Notes: a model not told the origin generated them from the letters alone. A stretch of 64,000 nt of DNA from Phallusia mammillata (GCA_003260075.1 QLIY01000497.1:32118-96117); one strand, 5' to 3'. Positions 37,901 to 50,273 are shown, counted from the stretch's first letter. Numbers and translations: made by a program.

Positions 37901-40587
37901 ATTGTCGGTAGTTGTTACGTCATATAACATTTGTCAATAATGGTCAAACGGATGTTAATTGTAGGAGCCTCAATTTTTATAGCTTAAAGGCGCGAAAATT
38001 TTTAGCCATTGTTTCATGTCAAATGTCCAGAACGAAATACCGGAATAAAATATAACGGTATTTCGTTCCGTTCCGGTATTTTGAATATTTTTTATTTCGG
38101 TATTTCGTTCCGGTATTTGAGCCAAAAAGTATTTATTTCGTTCCGGTATAACGTTCCGTTCCGGTATGAAACACTGCTTTGTTGAACATTTGACAAAGTT
38201 ACATGACTTGTATCCACAAAGCGATACGCACATAATGCGTTAATTTAACAGAAAGCAAACAAAAAGTAATTTTAAATAAAAATAACATAAAAATATTTTG
38301 ACATTCGACAAGACAAGGCAAATTTCAATGTTAGAATCCTTACACATTTTAAAAACCAGACTACTTAGCAATTTATATCACGATCCACAGGTTGCCAGGT
38401 GAGTTTATTGTGGCAGCATATGTTATCGCCTAATGTGTTTTTCTCATTTAAACGTAAAGCAACTCAAAATTTATCTTTACCGATCGAAGTTAAAATTGGC
38501 ACCGATCCACGGCCGAAATCTGGGAGTGGTTTAATCTGCCTTGCCGGCCTTGGTAAACTGTTTTGCAAATCATATCGTATAATCAACGCAATGTAACTCC
38601 AAAAATGGTTGAAGATAATTTCTTACAATTCACGACATTTTAATTGCCACATACCAAACCTACTAATAACTAGTGATGTACCGAATCGGCTAAATTTCGA
38701 TTCGGCCGAAACCGAATATTCGGCGATTTTGCCGAATAAATTCGGCCGAATCAACCGAATCATTTATGACGTCACGCGAAGTCGTACCCTACGCGTTTGA
38801 CATGAAAACATTATTTTATCTACCAGGCAATTAGTGCAGAATGGCTGTGTTTCGTCCTTATTTTAGTTTTGTGGGGTTTAACATTGCCTCAAGAATGATT
38901 GCCAACCCGACAATGAATTACTGATTTTTTTCTGCAGTGGGAAAAGCGTCAATGTTTTAAAAAATATAATGATGGACGCGATTTTCGTTGGTACTAAGCA
39001 GAAAGACACGTTTAACGCTTTAAATGTGTATTCATAAAAGATTCGGCTTCGGCCGAATCGCAACAAATTATTCGGCCGAAACCGAATCTTTGAAAAAGTG
39101 GCCGATTCGGCCGAATAAATTCGGCAAACCGAATATTCGGTACATCTCTACTAATAACCACCTTATATAACAATTTCAAACTTTCCATAATAATTGGCTG
39201 AAATTTTTAATAAGCATCTCGTTGACTTAATTTCAAACCGTGGAGCTAACGGCATGAGACATGCAATTAACATTTACCTGCAAACCGCAACATGATGTTA
39301 GACATTGTCGAACTACCGGTCTTGTGAGTTTTTAGGAACACAACGTTGGTTTCTGGCTTCACGCACCGATCCTTAATCTTGTGGAACCCCGATCGCTGGA
39401 AATGAAATGTTTGTTATATATTTGTCAGTTGAAGTAGATAAACCTTGAAATAATGAACAACTTATTGGCATCATGTTGGGCAATTATGTTTAACAATTTA
39501 GGTATTTAATTTCGTTGATCAAAAAAACATTTGAAAAGTAAGATATTGCATAATGAAATGTTAGGCTTATTTGTTTAATTATTTTAATTTAAATACCTTA
39601 CTAAACAAATAATGTTTACACAACAAGTATGACAAACTAGCAGAGAATTATATAACATAGGTTTATCCAGTAAGTAATGCATACCGCAGCAAAACTATAC
39701 TGATTAACGCAGTTACCTTTGTATTTACAGCGGGTTGTCCCAGTTTATAACCATCGGGAATAGCGTTTTCTCTTAGTTTTGCGTTAAACATGTTGCTTCG
39801 AATTCTTCTCTTTTGCATGTTTAAATCTGAAACGCACAAATGGACGTGTATTAGAAAAATATACCATCATCATTTAGTGTATGACGGCGGAAAAAATATC
39901 GTGAACATTTAAGGCTTGTAACAGCCATTCAAGCACATTTCGAGCCTTTCTTGAGTTAAATGAAATCAGTAAGGGCAATAGTAGTGTCTGGTTCAATGGT
40001 AGTGTCTGGTTCTCTGATTCCTGGACAAAAGTAATCATGATGTTGAAGACGTTGCCTGCCGTTTGGATTTCAAATATCTTTAAGCTTACGTTTTAAATGA
40101 GACAGTTTGCAATTGTGTGAACCTGGGTGTAGTGTTTACTAAAGTTGGCCCAATTATACTGTATGACCAAAGTTTGCAGTGTTCCAAATGCACAGGTCTT
40201 TAAAATACAGACTAACAATTTGAAAATCTTCTGACAATTACAATTTTATACTTGAAAAAAAATGGACATGCACATTTTAGCCTCTGTATTCTTTAGACAA
40301 TGTGCTCACACTTGCGTTTAAACATTTTGCGCACATTGTGAAAAACAGTACCAACTCCTTCTCAAAATTGGACTGCGGAATGTCGACCAATTTGTTCAAA
40401 CGGTTGTTCAAAAGTAGTTTGAGAATACTTACAAAGTAGTTTTGGAATACTTATCCAAAAAAAAGTCTTATGATAGTTGTTACTTACTTGAAGTGGGGTG
40501 ATTAAATGACCACAAAATAAAAGCACACAAAACGACTAGTGTGATTTTAAAGAACGGTGGTACTCTTCTACTGTGTCTAAACATCAT
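31168..40587 (-). CDS. Galactose 3-O-sulfotransferase family (Gal3ST), Golgi enzyme
   Basis: Eight exons in transcript order: 40488-40587, 39717-39826, 39278-39395, 33902-34031, 33205-33310, 32833-32984, 32217-32409, 31168-31572. They join in frame to 437 residues with a TAA stop. Exon 1 gives a short basic tail and a single membrane anchor at about residues 13-28 (type II, Golgi). Residues 92-100, KTHKTGSST, form the 5'-phosphosulfate loop for PAPS. R174 and S182 in TIIRAPMDNVESVF form the 3'-phosphate site. Later landmarks are LVLLTDFFDESL, HLLCW and DHFNRTFW, all typical of Gal3ST1-4 (cerebroside sulfotransferase family). The enzyme moves sulfate from PAPS to O-3 of a terminal galactose on glycolipid or glycan; the exact acceptor cannot be told. 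An in-frame ATG at 40728 would add 47 residues; I prefer the one next to the anchor. Intron 3 (about 5.2 kb) holds nested MITEs and the 1765-bp assembly duplication. Confidence 0.92.
34490..34952. mobile_element. Nested hAT-type MITE, right end lost in poly-G
   Basis: Begins cagtgtttcatacccgaac, matching the left end of the intact element at 35916-36410, and carries the same gttccggtatttcg repeats. The octamer before it is gtttgaat. The right part is replaced by a 71-nt G run (34882-34952), after which the sequence resumes with gaat, possibly the last half of the target duplication. Confidence 0.8.
34882..34952 (+). other. Poly-G tract, 71 nt
   Basis: An uninterrupted G run replacing the right end of the nested MITE, immediately after the palindrome-rich ttcgttccgg repeats. 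Confidence 0.85.
35916..36410. mobile_element. hAT-type MITE, intact (first copy)
   Basis: 495 bp with ends cagtgtttcttaccgg and ccggtatgaaacactg. The target duplication is ctttgttc at 35908-35915 and ctttgttg at 36411-36418 (7 of 8). The interior is built from repeated ttcgttccggt/accggaacgaa phrases in both orientations. No coding capacity. Confidence 0.9.
36905..37229. mobile_element. MITE (tgatgtaccgaat ends), cut by the N join
   Basis: The left 325 bp of the element seen complete at 38671-39150, preceded by the same ctaataac octamer (36897-36904). It stops at the N, which shows that this copy of the 1765-bp duplication is incomplete rather than a second locus. Confidence 0.85.
37682..38176. 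mobile_element. hAT-type MITE, intact (second copy of 35916-36410)
   Basis: Identical in structure to 35916-36410, including the flanking octamers (ctttgttg follows at 38177-38184). It is present only because the 1765-bp segment is written twice. Confidence 0.88.
38671..39150. mobile_element. MITE with TAGTGATGTACCGAAT / ATTCGGTACATCTCTA ends
   Basis: 480 bp. The inverted ends are rich in attcggccgaat palindromes. A perfect 8-bp target duplication ctaataac lies at 38663-38670 and 39151-39158. The octamer length places it with hAT-type elements. Located in Gal3ST intron 3, about 120 bp from exon 3. Confidence 0.88.
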
Positions 40588-43500
40588 CGTGCTTTGTAAA
40601 TGACGACTTGTCTGCAACAAAATAATATAAAATCGTAAACCACGTGCTGTAACGCTCGAGCAACCCAGTCCCGAGCAGCTATCAGCGTTTGTTGGGCCAG
40701 CAATATGCATTGTACACGTGTGCAACAAGCAATTAGGATCAGTAATTGGTCAGTAATATCTACCCCCTTGCCGCAGGTAGCTATAGCTCGCTGACTGCAC
40801 GACTAGCCTCTTATTATCCGATAATTATACGCTACCCACCCCTGTAACGTTGCAACGGTTTGTAACTACTGTTTTGTTTTTGTCCGTCGTTTCTTTGACC
40901 GACTCTGACACAATAACAATAAACTTTATCATATCTTCTTCGGTCTTACGTTTTACGTTGAAGATTATCTTATTCTATATGAAAAAGGTTGAAATGTAGA
41001 TTGCGTGTAGTCAATAGATGTGTAATTACTATTGTCTTTGGCTAAGTTGTTTCGCTTTAACCTAATGGTTTGAATGTCCAAAGATTTTTACTGCCTTAAC
41101 TTTCTCTGAGTTTGCACTTTTTTTACGAATATCTGTTTTCTTTTTAGAGTTACAAGCTTTTTGTCGCCAACATTGTTTAATAATTTCTCACAAACGCATA
41201 CTTTAAATCGCCCTGATATATTTAAAAATATCTCAAGCCTAAAAAATAGGTGAAACCCTGTCAATGTTTGTTATTTCAGAATCTATCTACGAATTCACAC
41301 AGTTTGTAGGTCAAAATCTGATCAATTTGTATTCAGAGAACAGGAACCACGTTGCGTCGAGAAACGACGTTTGTTTATTTAACATTCAAGATCGTCTAGC
41401 CTCGGGCGAATGGCGATTTCACGCCGAGATTTGAAAGCCCTATCTCGGTCAAACTCACGTTTTGTACCAGGCACCACGAACTAGGTTTAGCTCAACCAAT
41501 ACTGGACAATTAGTAACACGAGCTTAAACACGCGAACCAGTCAAAACAATTCGGACTTATAAATAAAGCGATGTTATCAATACGTTTTCTAAAGTTTTGT
41601 ATCGACCAACACTTTTTTGCATTCCCAATTCATAAATAACATTAAAATGTAACAAAAGACAACACTTTCTTTGTAGGGTCAATTTTGCATTCTTTTACTA
41701 AAAACAAAAATGTCAGATAACATTCAACGCGTTCTATGTCAAACGGAAAGAAATTGTACACCATTGGAAAATCTACACCACCTGTTTATGTATTCCCAAC
41801 TACACATGAAACTTTGATAACTTTTGATATTAAATGAAACTGAACACTTTGTACCTACACTCACTTTAATTTTAACTTTGCGTGACGTCATATACTTGGT
41901 TGTCCTAAAAGCTGAATGAGTCAGTTTTATTTTACTAAACATGTCAAATCCTATTTTTGCATTGCACACATTTGGTTTGTAAATACATTATTTATAGACT
42001 CCATTTAAACGTATTTACGTCACAACAAATATATCTTTATCTAATAGAAATAGAAATAAACCATAAGTACATAGTTAGCAAACTTTTGTACATAAATCTC
42101 GTTTTAAACACTTTTAAGCTTTTTGAATAAAGTACTCATATTAGTACTGCACAAATCTACATAAAAACTGATCTACTTATTTTTTTAATTCTAAAAAATG
42201 TCTATTTGCGGGTGGAACTTTTAATGCTGTCCAGTCCAAACCTAATGCCTTAGCTAGCAGGTCAAGTTTCACCTTAAGAGATAACACTGAAATGCAGACG
42301 AACAGGTTAAGGGTAAAGGGTCGGCCGAAAGCCAATCTAACGAAAGTGAAAAAATGGCCTCATGCGATATAACGTGTAGATCAGGTATCAGGTATTCCTT
42401 CAATGCCTGGGTGAGTCACCTCAAATCAGAATTTAAGTACCAAGGCATTTCATTTACATGAGATCTGTACCAAATATTTGTCGTTGCACTTTTAAATCAG
42501 ATTTTGAACTAGGTAAAAACGTTGAATATTACTCATTGAAAACTCGACCCTTTGACATGTTTATGTATGTTTAACTGCATACGTTTTTTTTGTAAACTAG
42601 TTATGTGAAGTGCTGTAATGTACAAAGTCCTTGAGAGATAAACTTAACATTAACATGTTTTGTTTGGTTAAACATTGTGGCGACAACATGACTAAAACTT
42701 CAAGTAGAGAAACAAACTTGTGTGAACTGCTTTTAAACAACACGATAACCTCTTCTGGTTACATAAACCCTTACAGGAGATACCACAAATATTCCACGTG
42801 AGACCGACTGTCTAAAATTTGTAAACAACCTAACCCTACATTCACATTCCCATACGGGGTTCATTTTTCAAACATTGCATACACATCCAAACTTCATAAA
42901 TTTCTTCAAAACTTAAAACGATTCACAATCCACATAACTAACTCATAATGGAACATCGTACATGGCGCATTTTATATCGCAGTGACGTAGTATATTGGGT
43001 GTACAATACACCTCCAAACCCTTAACAAACCTTAAAAGGCGCTAAATTACATACATCTCGTCGTATGACGTCACTAAAAACCAACTTGACGTCATACGTT
43101 AAGTTTTGTCTTGAAGCAACCCTAACTATATCTCTTATGAACGAACACTTAAAACGTACTGTTCGTTTACCTTACGTGTATTTCCAACGTATCCTTGTTA
43201 TGTCCTTCCACAGTTGGTAGATACGGTTTGTTATCTTTCAATATACAACACAGCCTAATGTAATATTTTTCATCACTTAAGTCTATGCTTTACACACACC
43301 TAGGACCAAAAATCCGGTTCAGTCTTGCCAAGATAACGAAATGTCAAAACTTCGTGCTCAAATCTAAAACACGCATTTTAGCGCAGACTTTAGTTAAACA
43401 GTTAACAACACTGATTTATCGCATCAACACTCGCGATCTTCCGTAAAGGCCTGGTAAATTGACTATAAACAACGTGCAAGTAATATAGATCGTATCTGAA

Positions 43501-46130
43501 CCCCTGGCAGCCTCGTAGTCTATACCTTTCATTCAACGACAACTGTAGTTTAAATCCAACCTTTTTTGTAAGAACGAAATGCTTTTTACGCTATTTTGCT
43601 GAAAAGCCGGATTTTAAATTACCAGAAAACTCTGTCTGCTACGTTCTTTCACTTAAGTGCTGACATTCAACTTGCGCCGGGCATATGAACTTGGTCTATG
43701 AGCGCTGTAAGGTCGGTATGCGACATAACAGCGATGGCAGATTGCCTTAGGCCCCTCAGACAGGCAGTCGGCAAACGTTTTGTGGAGTTACGTCACGGAT
43801 TAGCCATAAACACCACCCTGCTTGACTGCCTGAATATGTTTTAATTACATCTGCAGCTGTTTTCGTGGGCGTTTACAGTCGCCCATAACGCTTTAAGTAT
43901 TTATATTTTCCTCAAATACTGGTACATCTGAATGCATTTTAAAATACATCTAATTTTGTGGGAAATGTAGTTTGTCTTTTTAAACCATTTCTAGGCTTAA
44001 GTGCTAAAAAGTGTTTCTCTATCTAATGCGTTGACGTTAATTTGCTTAAAAAAGTTTACAAACGAGAAACCTACTTATGCACTGCCTTGAAAGTCGACTT
44101 TATGGCGTGGTAGTTTTCTGACACAAATACATATCTGAGACCTTAAAGTACACGTCGCGAAGGATCAATGTTAGTTTACAGCCCAATATATCGATAAAAC
44201 TGCCTATACATACAGCGCATACACACACAAAAACACAAATACACAATTTTAAAATAAAACGAAAATGAAATCACTAAAAAGACTTGGCATTCTAAGATCC
44301 CGATAGTTGTATTATTTTGGTTGATACCAACTCGCGTATAACGTGCTACAAATTACATTAAAGCAATATCAGTATATTCAGACATTGACATAAATGAATA
44401 GTAATTAAGCCAAAAAGTTAATTTTGTACGTCCCGTTACCCAAATAAAACCGAGTTTTTTTTAAACTTTAATCAATATTAAAACCCTTTAATTAACACCA
44501 ATCTCTTTTGGGATAAAAAACCATCGGTCAAAACCAGCTCATAGAAGGGGTACCATATAAACACACAGACCAGCGTCATTGCTTGTCAAATATTTTTGTA
44601 AAGCGTCCCCCGATGTAATGACAAAAACGTGTTTTGTTTTAGTGCAGCTCAAAGGTTAGATCAATATTATCGCTGTTTTGCTGCCCAAATGAAAAACACC
44701 TCTCTACAATATTAAGGTAATATTACTTGCGCATGTACCTTAGTATAACACGTAAGGCCTCAAACAAACTCGATTGATAACGATTGGCGTGGTATTAAAT
44801 GTAAACTTCCGTAACTTCAGGTTGACTGTCTGCGTACGAGTGTTTGTAAACAAATCGAGTCTGCTTTTTTGCTCTTGTCAATTCATACGTGATCGATGTA
44901 AAGTACTTGCAGTCACTTGTTTCAAAACAAAATGCTTTCACATCGAAAACAACTGTTCAGTAGCATGTTTTAATGCGTTTTTTAACAACTCATTATCTAC
45001 AAGTAACAATATAATAATTATAGGCAAACGGTCATATAAGTTATATTAATTAAAAGTAAAAGCACATTTTGCTCACAAAGTCATGACGGCATCTTTAGAA
45101 CCGTTTACTTTTTATCCTGCTGTAGATTTGTTTGACACAGAAAAGGCAACTTACCGTCAAAGGAGAGTGGTCCACCGGTATTCGAAGCGTTGTTTTAACA
45201 GCCATTTTATCCAAACAACACCTAACCCTAAAAACACAAAACAATTTCACTTTCAAAATATTTGTCCAATACGCGAAAAAAAACGTCGGATAAAAATCTC
45301 ATTACATTTGGGTCACTAAGAGACGAAAAAAAGATACGTAATGTTTAGAAAACCATGTGCATTATCAAATCGGTATAAGTACATGTATTGTGTTTAAAAC
45401 AATTCTAAATAACGCATAAACTTTGTGATTTAATCTGTTGAAATATTACTAATGGGCAATCAGGTTTATAAAACAAAAATAATGTATTAGCTTTATGCAA
45501 GTCTTGCTACTAACATATCTAATGCCCTCTGTATTTCTTTAAAAGCTAACTCAAATGCAACTAGTTGAACTGAAAACCTGCGTTAGATCTTAACCTTGTG
45601 TGAAAATCCCCAGTGCCCTGCTGTTTATATGTGACACCCGAAACGGTCATGCCCTTACGTGCACGTAAAACAACTGTTGACGGGCCAAGCGACACACCTC
45701 TAGTTTTTACAACGTGATTGAAATACCTCCAAGACTGTCAGGCAATAAAACAGTGAGCTACCTGCAATTAACACTGTTGGTTTAAACTGATGAATAGCAC
45801 AGAACAAGTTTGTCGAGTCAGATTGTGTGTTGTCCTACAGGCTCAAAGGTCTTGAACCCTAAATGACAGTAAGTCTGTCTAATACAGTCAAGCTATGGCT
45901 TGTAATGTGTCGTATGCGTACGTTTGCCGTCTTGAAGATTTAATGTTCCGTCACTAAACGGAATTCTAAACGCTTCATAGGCGTAATAAACATTTCGATC
46001 GCATACCAGAACTTGGGTAAAGTTTAAACGAGTTTATTGCTAATGTTAGTTTATTGTGTCACATGCAACTCACATTAAATCTTTCGCTGAGCAAATGTCA
46101 GATTACTGACCTAACATCGATACGAATCAC
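40588..46130. other. No gene recognised
   Basis: 5.5 kb between the sulfotransferase start and the 7TM tandem duplication. The left end should contain the sulfotransferase promoter; no confident TATA or initiator was identified. Longer open frames (for example 44774-45049 and 45083-45319) show no known domain and no splice partners. Confidence 0.5.
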
Positions 46131-46309
46131 TACTCAATTGAACTGTTATTGAAAAATTGAGTTAGTGTCCACACCCTTATAACAAATTATTTGTGTGAGA
46201 AAGTTTAGCACGTTTTGTACCTTGTAATGACAAAAAACTTAAATATCATTTTTCTAATAAGCTAAAGGTTACATTTAGGGCGTTATGGCTATCACGGGCG
46301 CATCTAAGT

Positions 46310-46900
46310 CGGTTAACCTAATTTTTGTCGTCATTGCTATGTTTATGTAATTTTGCTTTAGTGCATCACATTTTCCTATTTTTTGGCGCCTGTGGGACTG
46401 GAGAGAAAGCTATGAGGACATCCAGCCACCCGCGCATTTGCCCCAAAATAAATTGGTTTGATTATTTTAAAGCAATACTGTACAGTGTACACTTACATCC
46501 TTAAATCTTTAAGTAATCGTAAACTGTACATCCTTAAAATTTTAAGATAAATGTATTTAGCCTTTGTGCATAAAGTTCATTAAGGCTTCATCCACCAAGC
46601 AACGAGCAGGGAGATTTAAGTTTTAAGTTAAATGTGTGCAGTATTGCTTTGAAATAATCAAACCAATTTATTTTGGAGCTCGTTTGAGTACTATGACATG
46701 ACGCTACGTCAACTTATGTTNAGTACTATGACATGACGCTACGTCAACTTATGTTATTTATTTTGGTACAATTGTGCCGGTGGCTTGATGTATGTACCTT
46801 TCTCTCTAGTCACATAGGCGTCAAAAATAGGAAAATGTGATGCACTGAAGTGAAATTACATAAACATAGCAATAACGACAAACACTAGGTTAACCGAAGT
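46310..46900. repeat. Long imperfect inverted repeat
   Basis: 46310-46430 (ggttaacctaatttttgtcg through ggactggagagaaagct) is the reverse complement of about 46790-46900. The inner segments 46443-46480 and 46638-46676 are also inverted. Together they make a foldback with a loop around 46490-46635. Unit 2 (about 50.6-50.83 kb) has only the left arm. The 34-bp N-joined duplication lies inside the right arm. Confidence 0.75.
46687..46755 (+). repeat. 34-bp direct duplication across a single N
   Basis: 46687-46720 is repeated exactly at 46722-46755 with N at 46721 between. Same construction as the 1765-bp duplication: contig ends that overlap but were not merged. Confidence 0.93.
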
Positions 46901-47384
46901 TGATTATCCCATTCGTTGCGCATAAGCACTGAATATCAAACTTGCACAAACGTAAAAAACGAGCTTACATTTGTTAGTTACATAATCAATAAATCCGTCA
47001 CATTTTTTTCGTTTCTTTTTTGTTTTCAAATTGAAGCAACTTTTCAATATTTTTACTAGGTAAAAGATAGTTGCCAAAATACAACCGAGCGAACAATGGA
47101 AGTCATCCAACCTACAGGATAGTTACTGCAATTGCTGTAAAATCACCCCTGCAGATATTTCTATTAATACTGTACATACACTTAATCATCTTTTGTTTGC
47201 CCCAAACTAATGTAAGTACGTCTACATTCTCACGGTTATTTTTTACGATTATAACACTTCATGAAAACTCATTACCACCATATTTAAAAGGTTTTGCATG
47301 TTTGTTTAATTTCTATTACGAGATTATGGTAAAATAAGTTTAAACATTGTGCAATGCGATCATCTTTGGCACGCATTCCAGCCA

Positions 47385-47437
<53 letters not shown>
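47385..47437 (+). other. Poly-G tract, 53 nt
   Basis: In the paralogous places of unit 2 (about 52190 and 52695) the sequence reads through with cacctgggtagg or cacctgcgtac. The run therefore stands in place of roughly 8-10 bases. Confidence 0.85.
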
Positions 47438-47438
<1 letters not shown>

Positions 47439-48566
47439 GGTAGTTAGTTGGCGGAAGGTATTAGTAACAGTTGTTTGCAAATGGAATTAAAGCTTAATTT
47501 CGGAAGTGAATCAACAATCATTAAATTGCAGTTATTAGCGTAAGGTTGTTGTAGTAACAAAGCTGTCGTTTTGTTATAATGTAGAGAGGTCACTGTAATT
47601 GATAACTTACACGTTATTTTCTGTGGGTTTGATCAAACTACTTTGTTACAAGAGAAAACTTTTGATTTAGGCTAACTGCGCTTGTGCCAAGTTTTACGTA
47701 TTTTTTATTACAAAGGTTTATTTATGACGGTAAAAGGGTTTCACTTAGGCGTAGGCCTAGCCTTCGCGTTTTCAGCGCAAAAGCATAAATTCAATATGTT
47801 TCTTTTAATTTAAATCTATTTTTAGTGTCTTTGTGCAACGACAAATTTAGTTTTTGAAGCTCGAATTAGGCGATAGGTAAACAATTCAAAATAAGTCCTG
47901 CGATATTAATGTTGGTTAAGTTACACAATTGTTATTGCATTTGTATGCAGCCTTTTAGATTGCGAGAGTTTTTAGATTTGGCAAAAACGCGTTTTTTGTC
48001 TTTATGTAACCGCGAGTAGTTATTACAGGCCACAGAAATTAATGCAAATTAACAGGTAGCATTTAGGAATTTTGTTCGTCAAGTTGCGACATCTGTACAC
48101 GTGTAGTACAGTTCAGTTCAAAGTAAGTTTTTAAAGCCCATTCAAAAAGTATATAGTTGATTAGGGCCTGTAAAACACTTTTTAGTCCTAATCTACAAAC
48201 GAAACTGTTTGTGGAGGCTATAAGTGCTAGTTCTTAGGTTAAAACAGGGATTATTTTCCGAAAAGTCAAATATTGTTGATGAATATTAACTACCAACGTT
48301 TTGATCAAATTTAGATTTTCTACATTTGTGTGAACTTTGGCATTGCTTGGCTTTAACAGCTTCAAAGAGAGTAAAGTTAAATTTCACTTACTTTTATATG
48401 CAGAAATATTATAGTTATTACTGGTGTAGTTGCAGTCAGGAGATTTTGTTTGATAAGAAGGCAACATTTTTTTGCGTTGATTGGAAAACTTTGACAAAGT
48501 AAACTAAAGATAATAAAGCTGATATCAAGAAGCACACCATTGGTTGAGGTTTTGTAGGGGAAAAAC

Positions 48567-48581
48567 ATGACAACAAGATGA
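48567..48581 (+). promoter_or_regulatory. Five-codon upstream ORF overlapping the 7TM start (ATGA)
   Basis: ATG ACA ACA AGA TGA. The stop TGA (48579-48581) shares two bases with the main ATG (48578-48580). The first ATG follows aaaaac, a good eukaryotic context. The same arrangement occurs at the paralogue (54036). It would make translation of the receptor depend on leaky scanning or reinitiation. Confidence 0.55.
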
Positions 48582-48829
48582 CAACACCAACTTTAACAGT
48601 CAACAACTCATTTCAAACACAACAAAACATTACAAAAGACTTTGACAAACACCACAAACTTTCGTTTCAAATCGTTATTACAGTTATGATCTTGGTCAGT
48701 ATCTACTTGCTACTTGTCAACATGTTTTACAAACTAAAGCATGAACAAAAGAAGCAGAAATGGACGAACAATCTATGTTGCCTCGCAGCCCTAATGTTGT
48801 TTTTAAAGTGCTGCCTCTTTCAAACCCAG

Positions 48830-48876
<47 letters not shown>

Positions 48877-49549
48877 CTACTCAACACCGTTCTGTATAGC
48901 CTACTCCATACTGAACGTTACTTTAGCCATTGGGGCTCGAATGATAACATATATGATATTGTGGTTACGGCAAAAAGGAATGTACACAAAGTGTCTGCAA
49001 CGGTTGAAGACTAAAACAGTATCAGTGCTGAGCAAAACTGCTATAATCGGCCACACATGCTTCAGTTTCATCCAGATCTTGGTGTTATCTACCATTTCCC
49101 AAAAAGCAAAACACAACCGTTGCGTGAGTGGCCATGCAAGCTTGGGACAAATTATAATCATGCCTATCGCGTTTTTGCTTGCTTCACTCTTTGAAATCAT
49201 GATCCTAGGTCTTGTTATCAACCCCATGGTCAAGCACTGGAGGGCAAAGACAAGCAATATGACCAACAACAGGCCCCTGCGTTTGCTGGTAGCCAGACTT
49301 TGTGTTTGTACAGGAATTTGTGTCTCAGGAGATCTCATAGCGTTGGGTCTTTTTGTACAAACTCCACCAGGAATGCATTACGACTTTCATTTTATATTTG
49401 CTGTTTGCACCTTAACAATCCACATTATATCGATTATGGCATCCTTTGTGGACTATCGTGTACGTTTTTTCCCATTCCTCGAGTCCTGTGTAATTGAAAA
49501 TCGTGCCCCTTGCCATTCCATCGATGTTGGGTGTGTTTTCCCGACATGA
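48578..49549 (+). CDS. Orphan seven-transmembrane protein, copy 1 (interrupted by poly-G)
   Basis: An intronless 323-residue frame. After a short N terminus with NxS/T sites (NNSF, QNIT) there are seven hydrophobic segments, roughly starting at LSFQIVITV, LCCLAALML, FCIAYSILN, TAIIGHTCF, IIMPIAFLL, VCTGICVSG and FAVCTLTIH. Loops are short and basic (WLRQKGMY after segment 3, VKHWRAK after segment 5). The layout is that of a G-protein-coupled receptor, but DRY and NPxxY motifs are absent and I cannot name a family. A 46-nt G run (48831-48876) inserts 15 glycines before YSTPFC, where the paralogue has HILHN. The frame survives, but the glycines are almost certainly not real. Poly(A) signal at 49978. 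Confidence 0.8.
48831..48876 (+). other. Poly-G tract, 46 nt, inside a coding sequence
   Basis: The flanks align with the paralogue at 54293-54313, which has 13 ordinary bases (acatcttgcacaa) in place of the 46 G. The length difference is 33, so frame is kept. Confidence 0.9.
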
Positions 49550-49977
49550 TGATGTACCTATGGAAAGCCTGAAACAAATGATTTTTCTTCTGCACTTTGT
49601 ATGACACAAAATATCTACGACAATACCCCGGCCAAAGCGTATTTGTGTAAGCAAGCAGCTTGGATATAACGTCAATTTAAAGTAACGTTTTATTGCCAAA
49701 ATAATTGTAAAACATTTAAAAGTATTTCATGTCACCATTCAAGCTGGACAAATGAACCCCAAAACCAGTTTATATTTCTGAATCCGCAGATGTTGATTTT
49801 TGAACAAAACAATTTTGTAATTCTTTGCTTAAATCCTTTGCTATTTTAATGCAACCTGCTGTATATGTGTATTCCGTTTGTGCGATAACTTGTTTTTATA
49901 CGTTACTCTAGATTAAATCATTGTCAAGGGTTTATGAATTAAAAGGATATTAAGTTTTACCAATGCAAGAGTACTGT

Positions 49978-49983
49978 AATAAA
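49978..49983 (+). promoter_or_regulatory. Poly(A) signal AATAAA, 7TM copy 1
   Basis: AATAAA within gtactgtaataaaac, about 430 bp after the stop codon. The same phrase is at the same relative place behind copy 2. Confidence 0.7.
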
Positions 49984-50217
49984 ACCATTATCATTACGAC
50001 CTTATTGTTGGCTCCAAACGTGCTTGTCGGGTTTTTGATACAGTGACATAAATAAACCAAGGCGTGCTATGTGGGTTATGTCAAATACGATTTTCCACAA
50101 GTGGATAGCATGACACATCTCAGGGAGCGGCCCATGAGCTTAAAGTTTTCTTGCGCTGGCCCCTTTGAAAAGTAGCCCTAACTACATCGACATTTAATAC
50201 ATGTCATACGGGTACGT

Positions 50218-50218
<1 letters not shown>

Positions 50219-50272
<54 letters not shown>
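50219..50272 (+). other. Poly-G tract, 54 nt
   Basis: Lies between acgggtacgtc and attcgtgac. The corresponding place downstream of copy 2 (about 55600-55610) has only a few ordinary bases between tcat and cgtgac. Confidence 0.85.

Positions 50273-50273
<1 letters not shown>

Larger units (their letters stand above)
35465..38995 (+). repeat. 1765-bp direct duplication across a single N (assembly join)
   Basis: 35465-37229 and 37231-38995 are the same sequence at a constant offset of 1766; N at 37230 separates them. Reading along them I see one difference (c at 36089, a at 37855). The left copy flows uniquely from the left and the right copy uniquely into the right, so the locus is probably single-copy with overlapping contig ends left unmerged. 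Confidence 0.95.

Noticed and set aside
35537..38800. Repeated sets of short open frames in the 1765-bp duplication
   Set aside because: They lie in MITE or intron sequence, have no domains, and appear twice only because the segment is written twice.
48901..49338. 145-codon minus-strand frame opposite 7TM copy 1 (and 54310-54594 opposite copy 2)
   Set aside because: An antisense shadow of the receptor coding sequence. It is kept open by the codon bias of the real frame.
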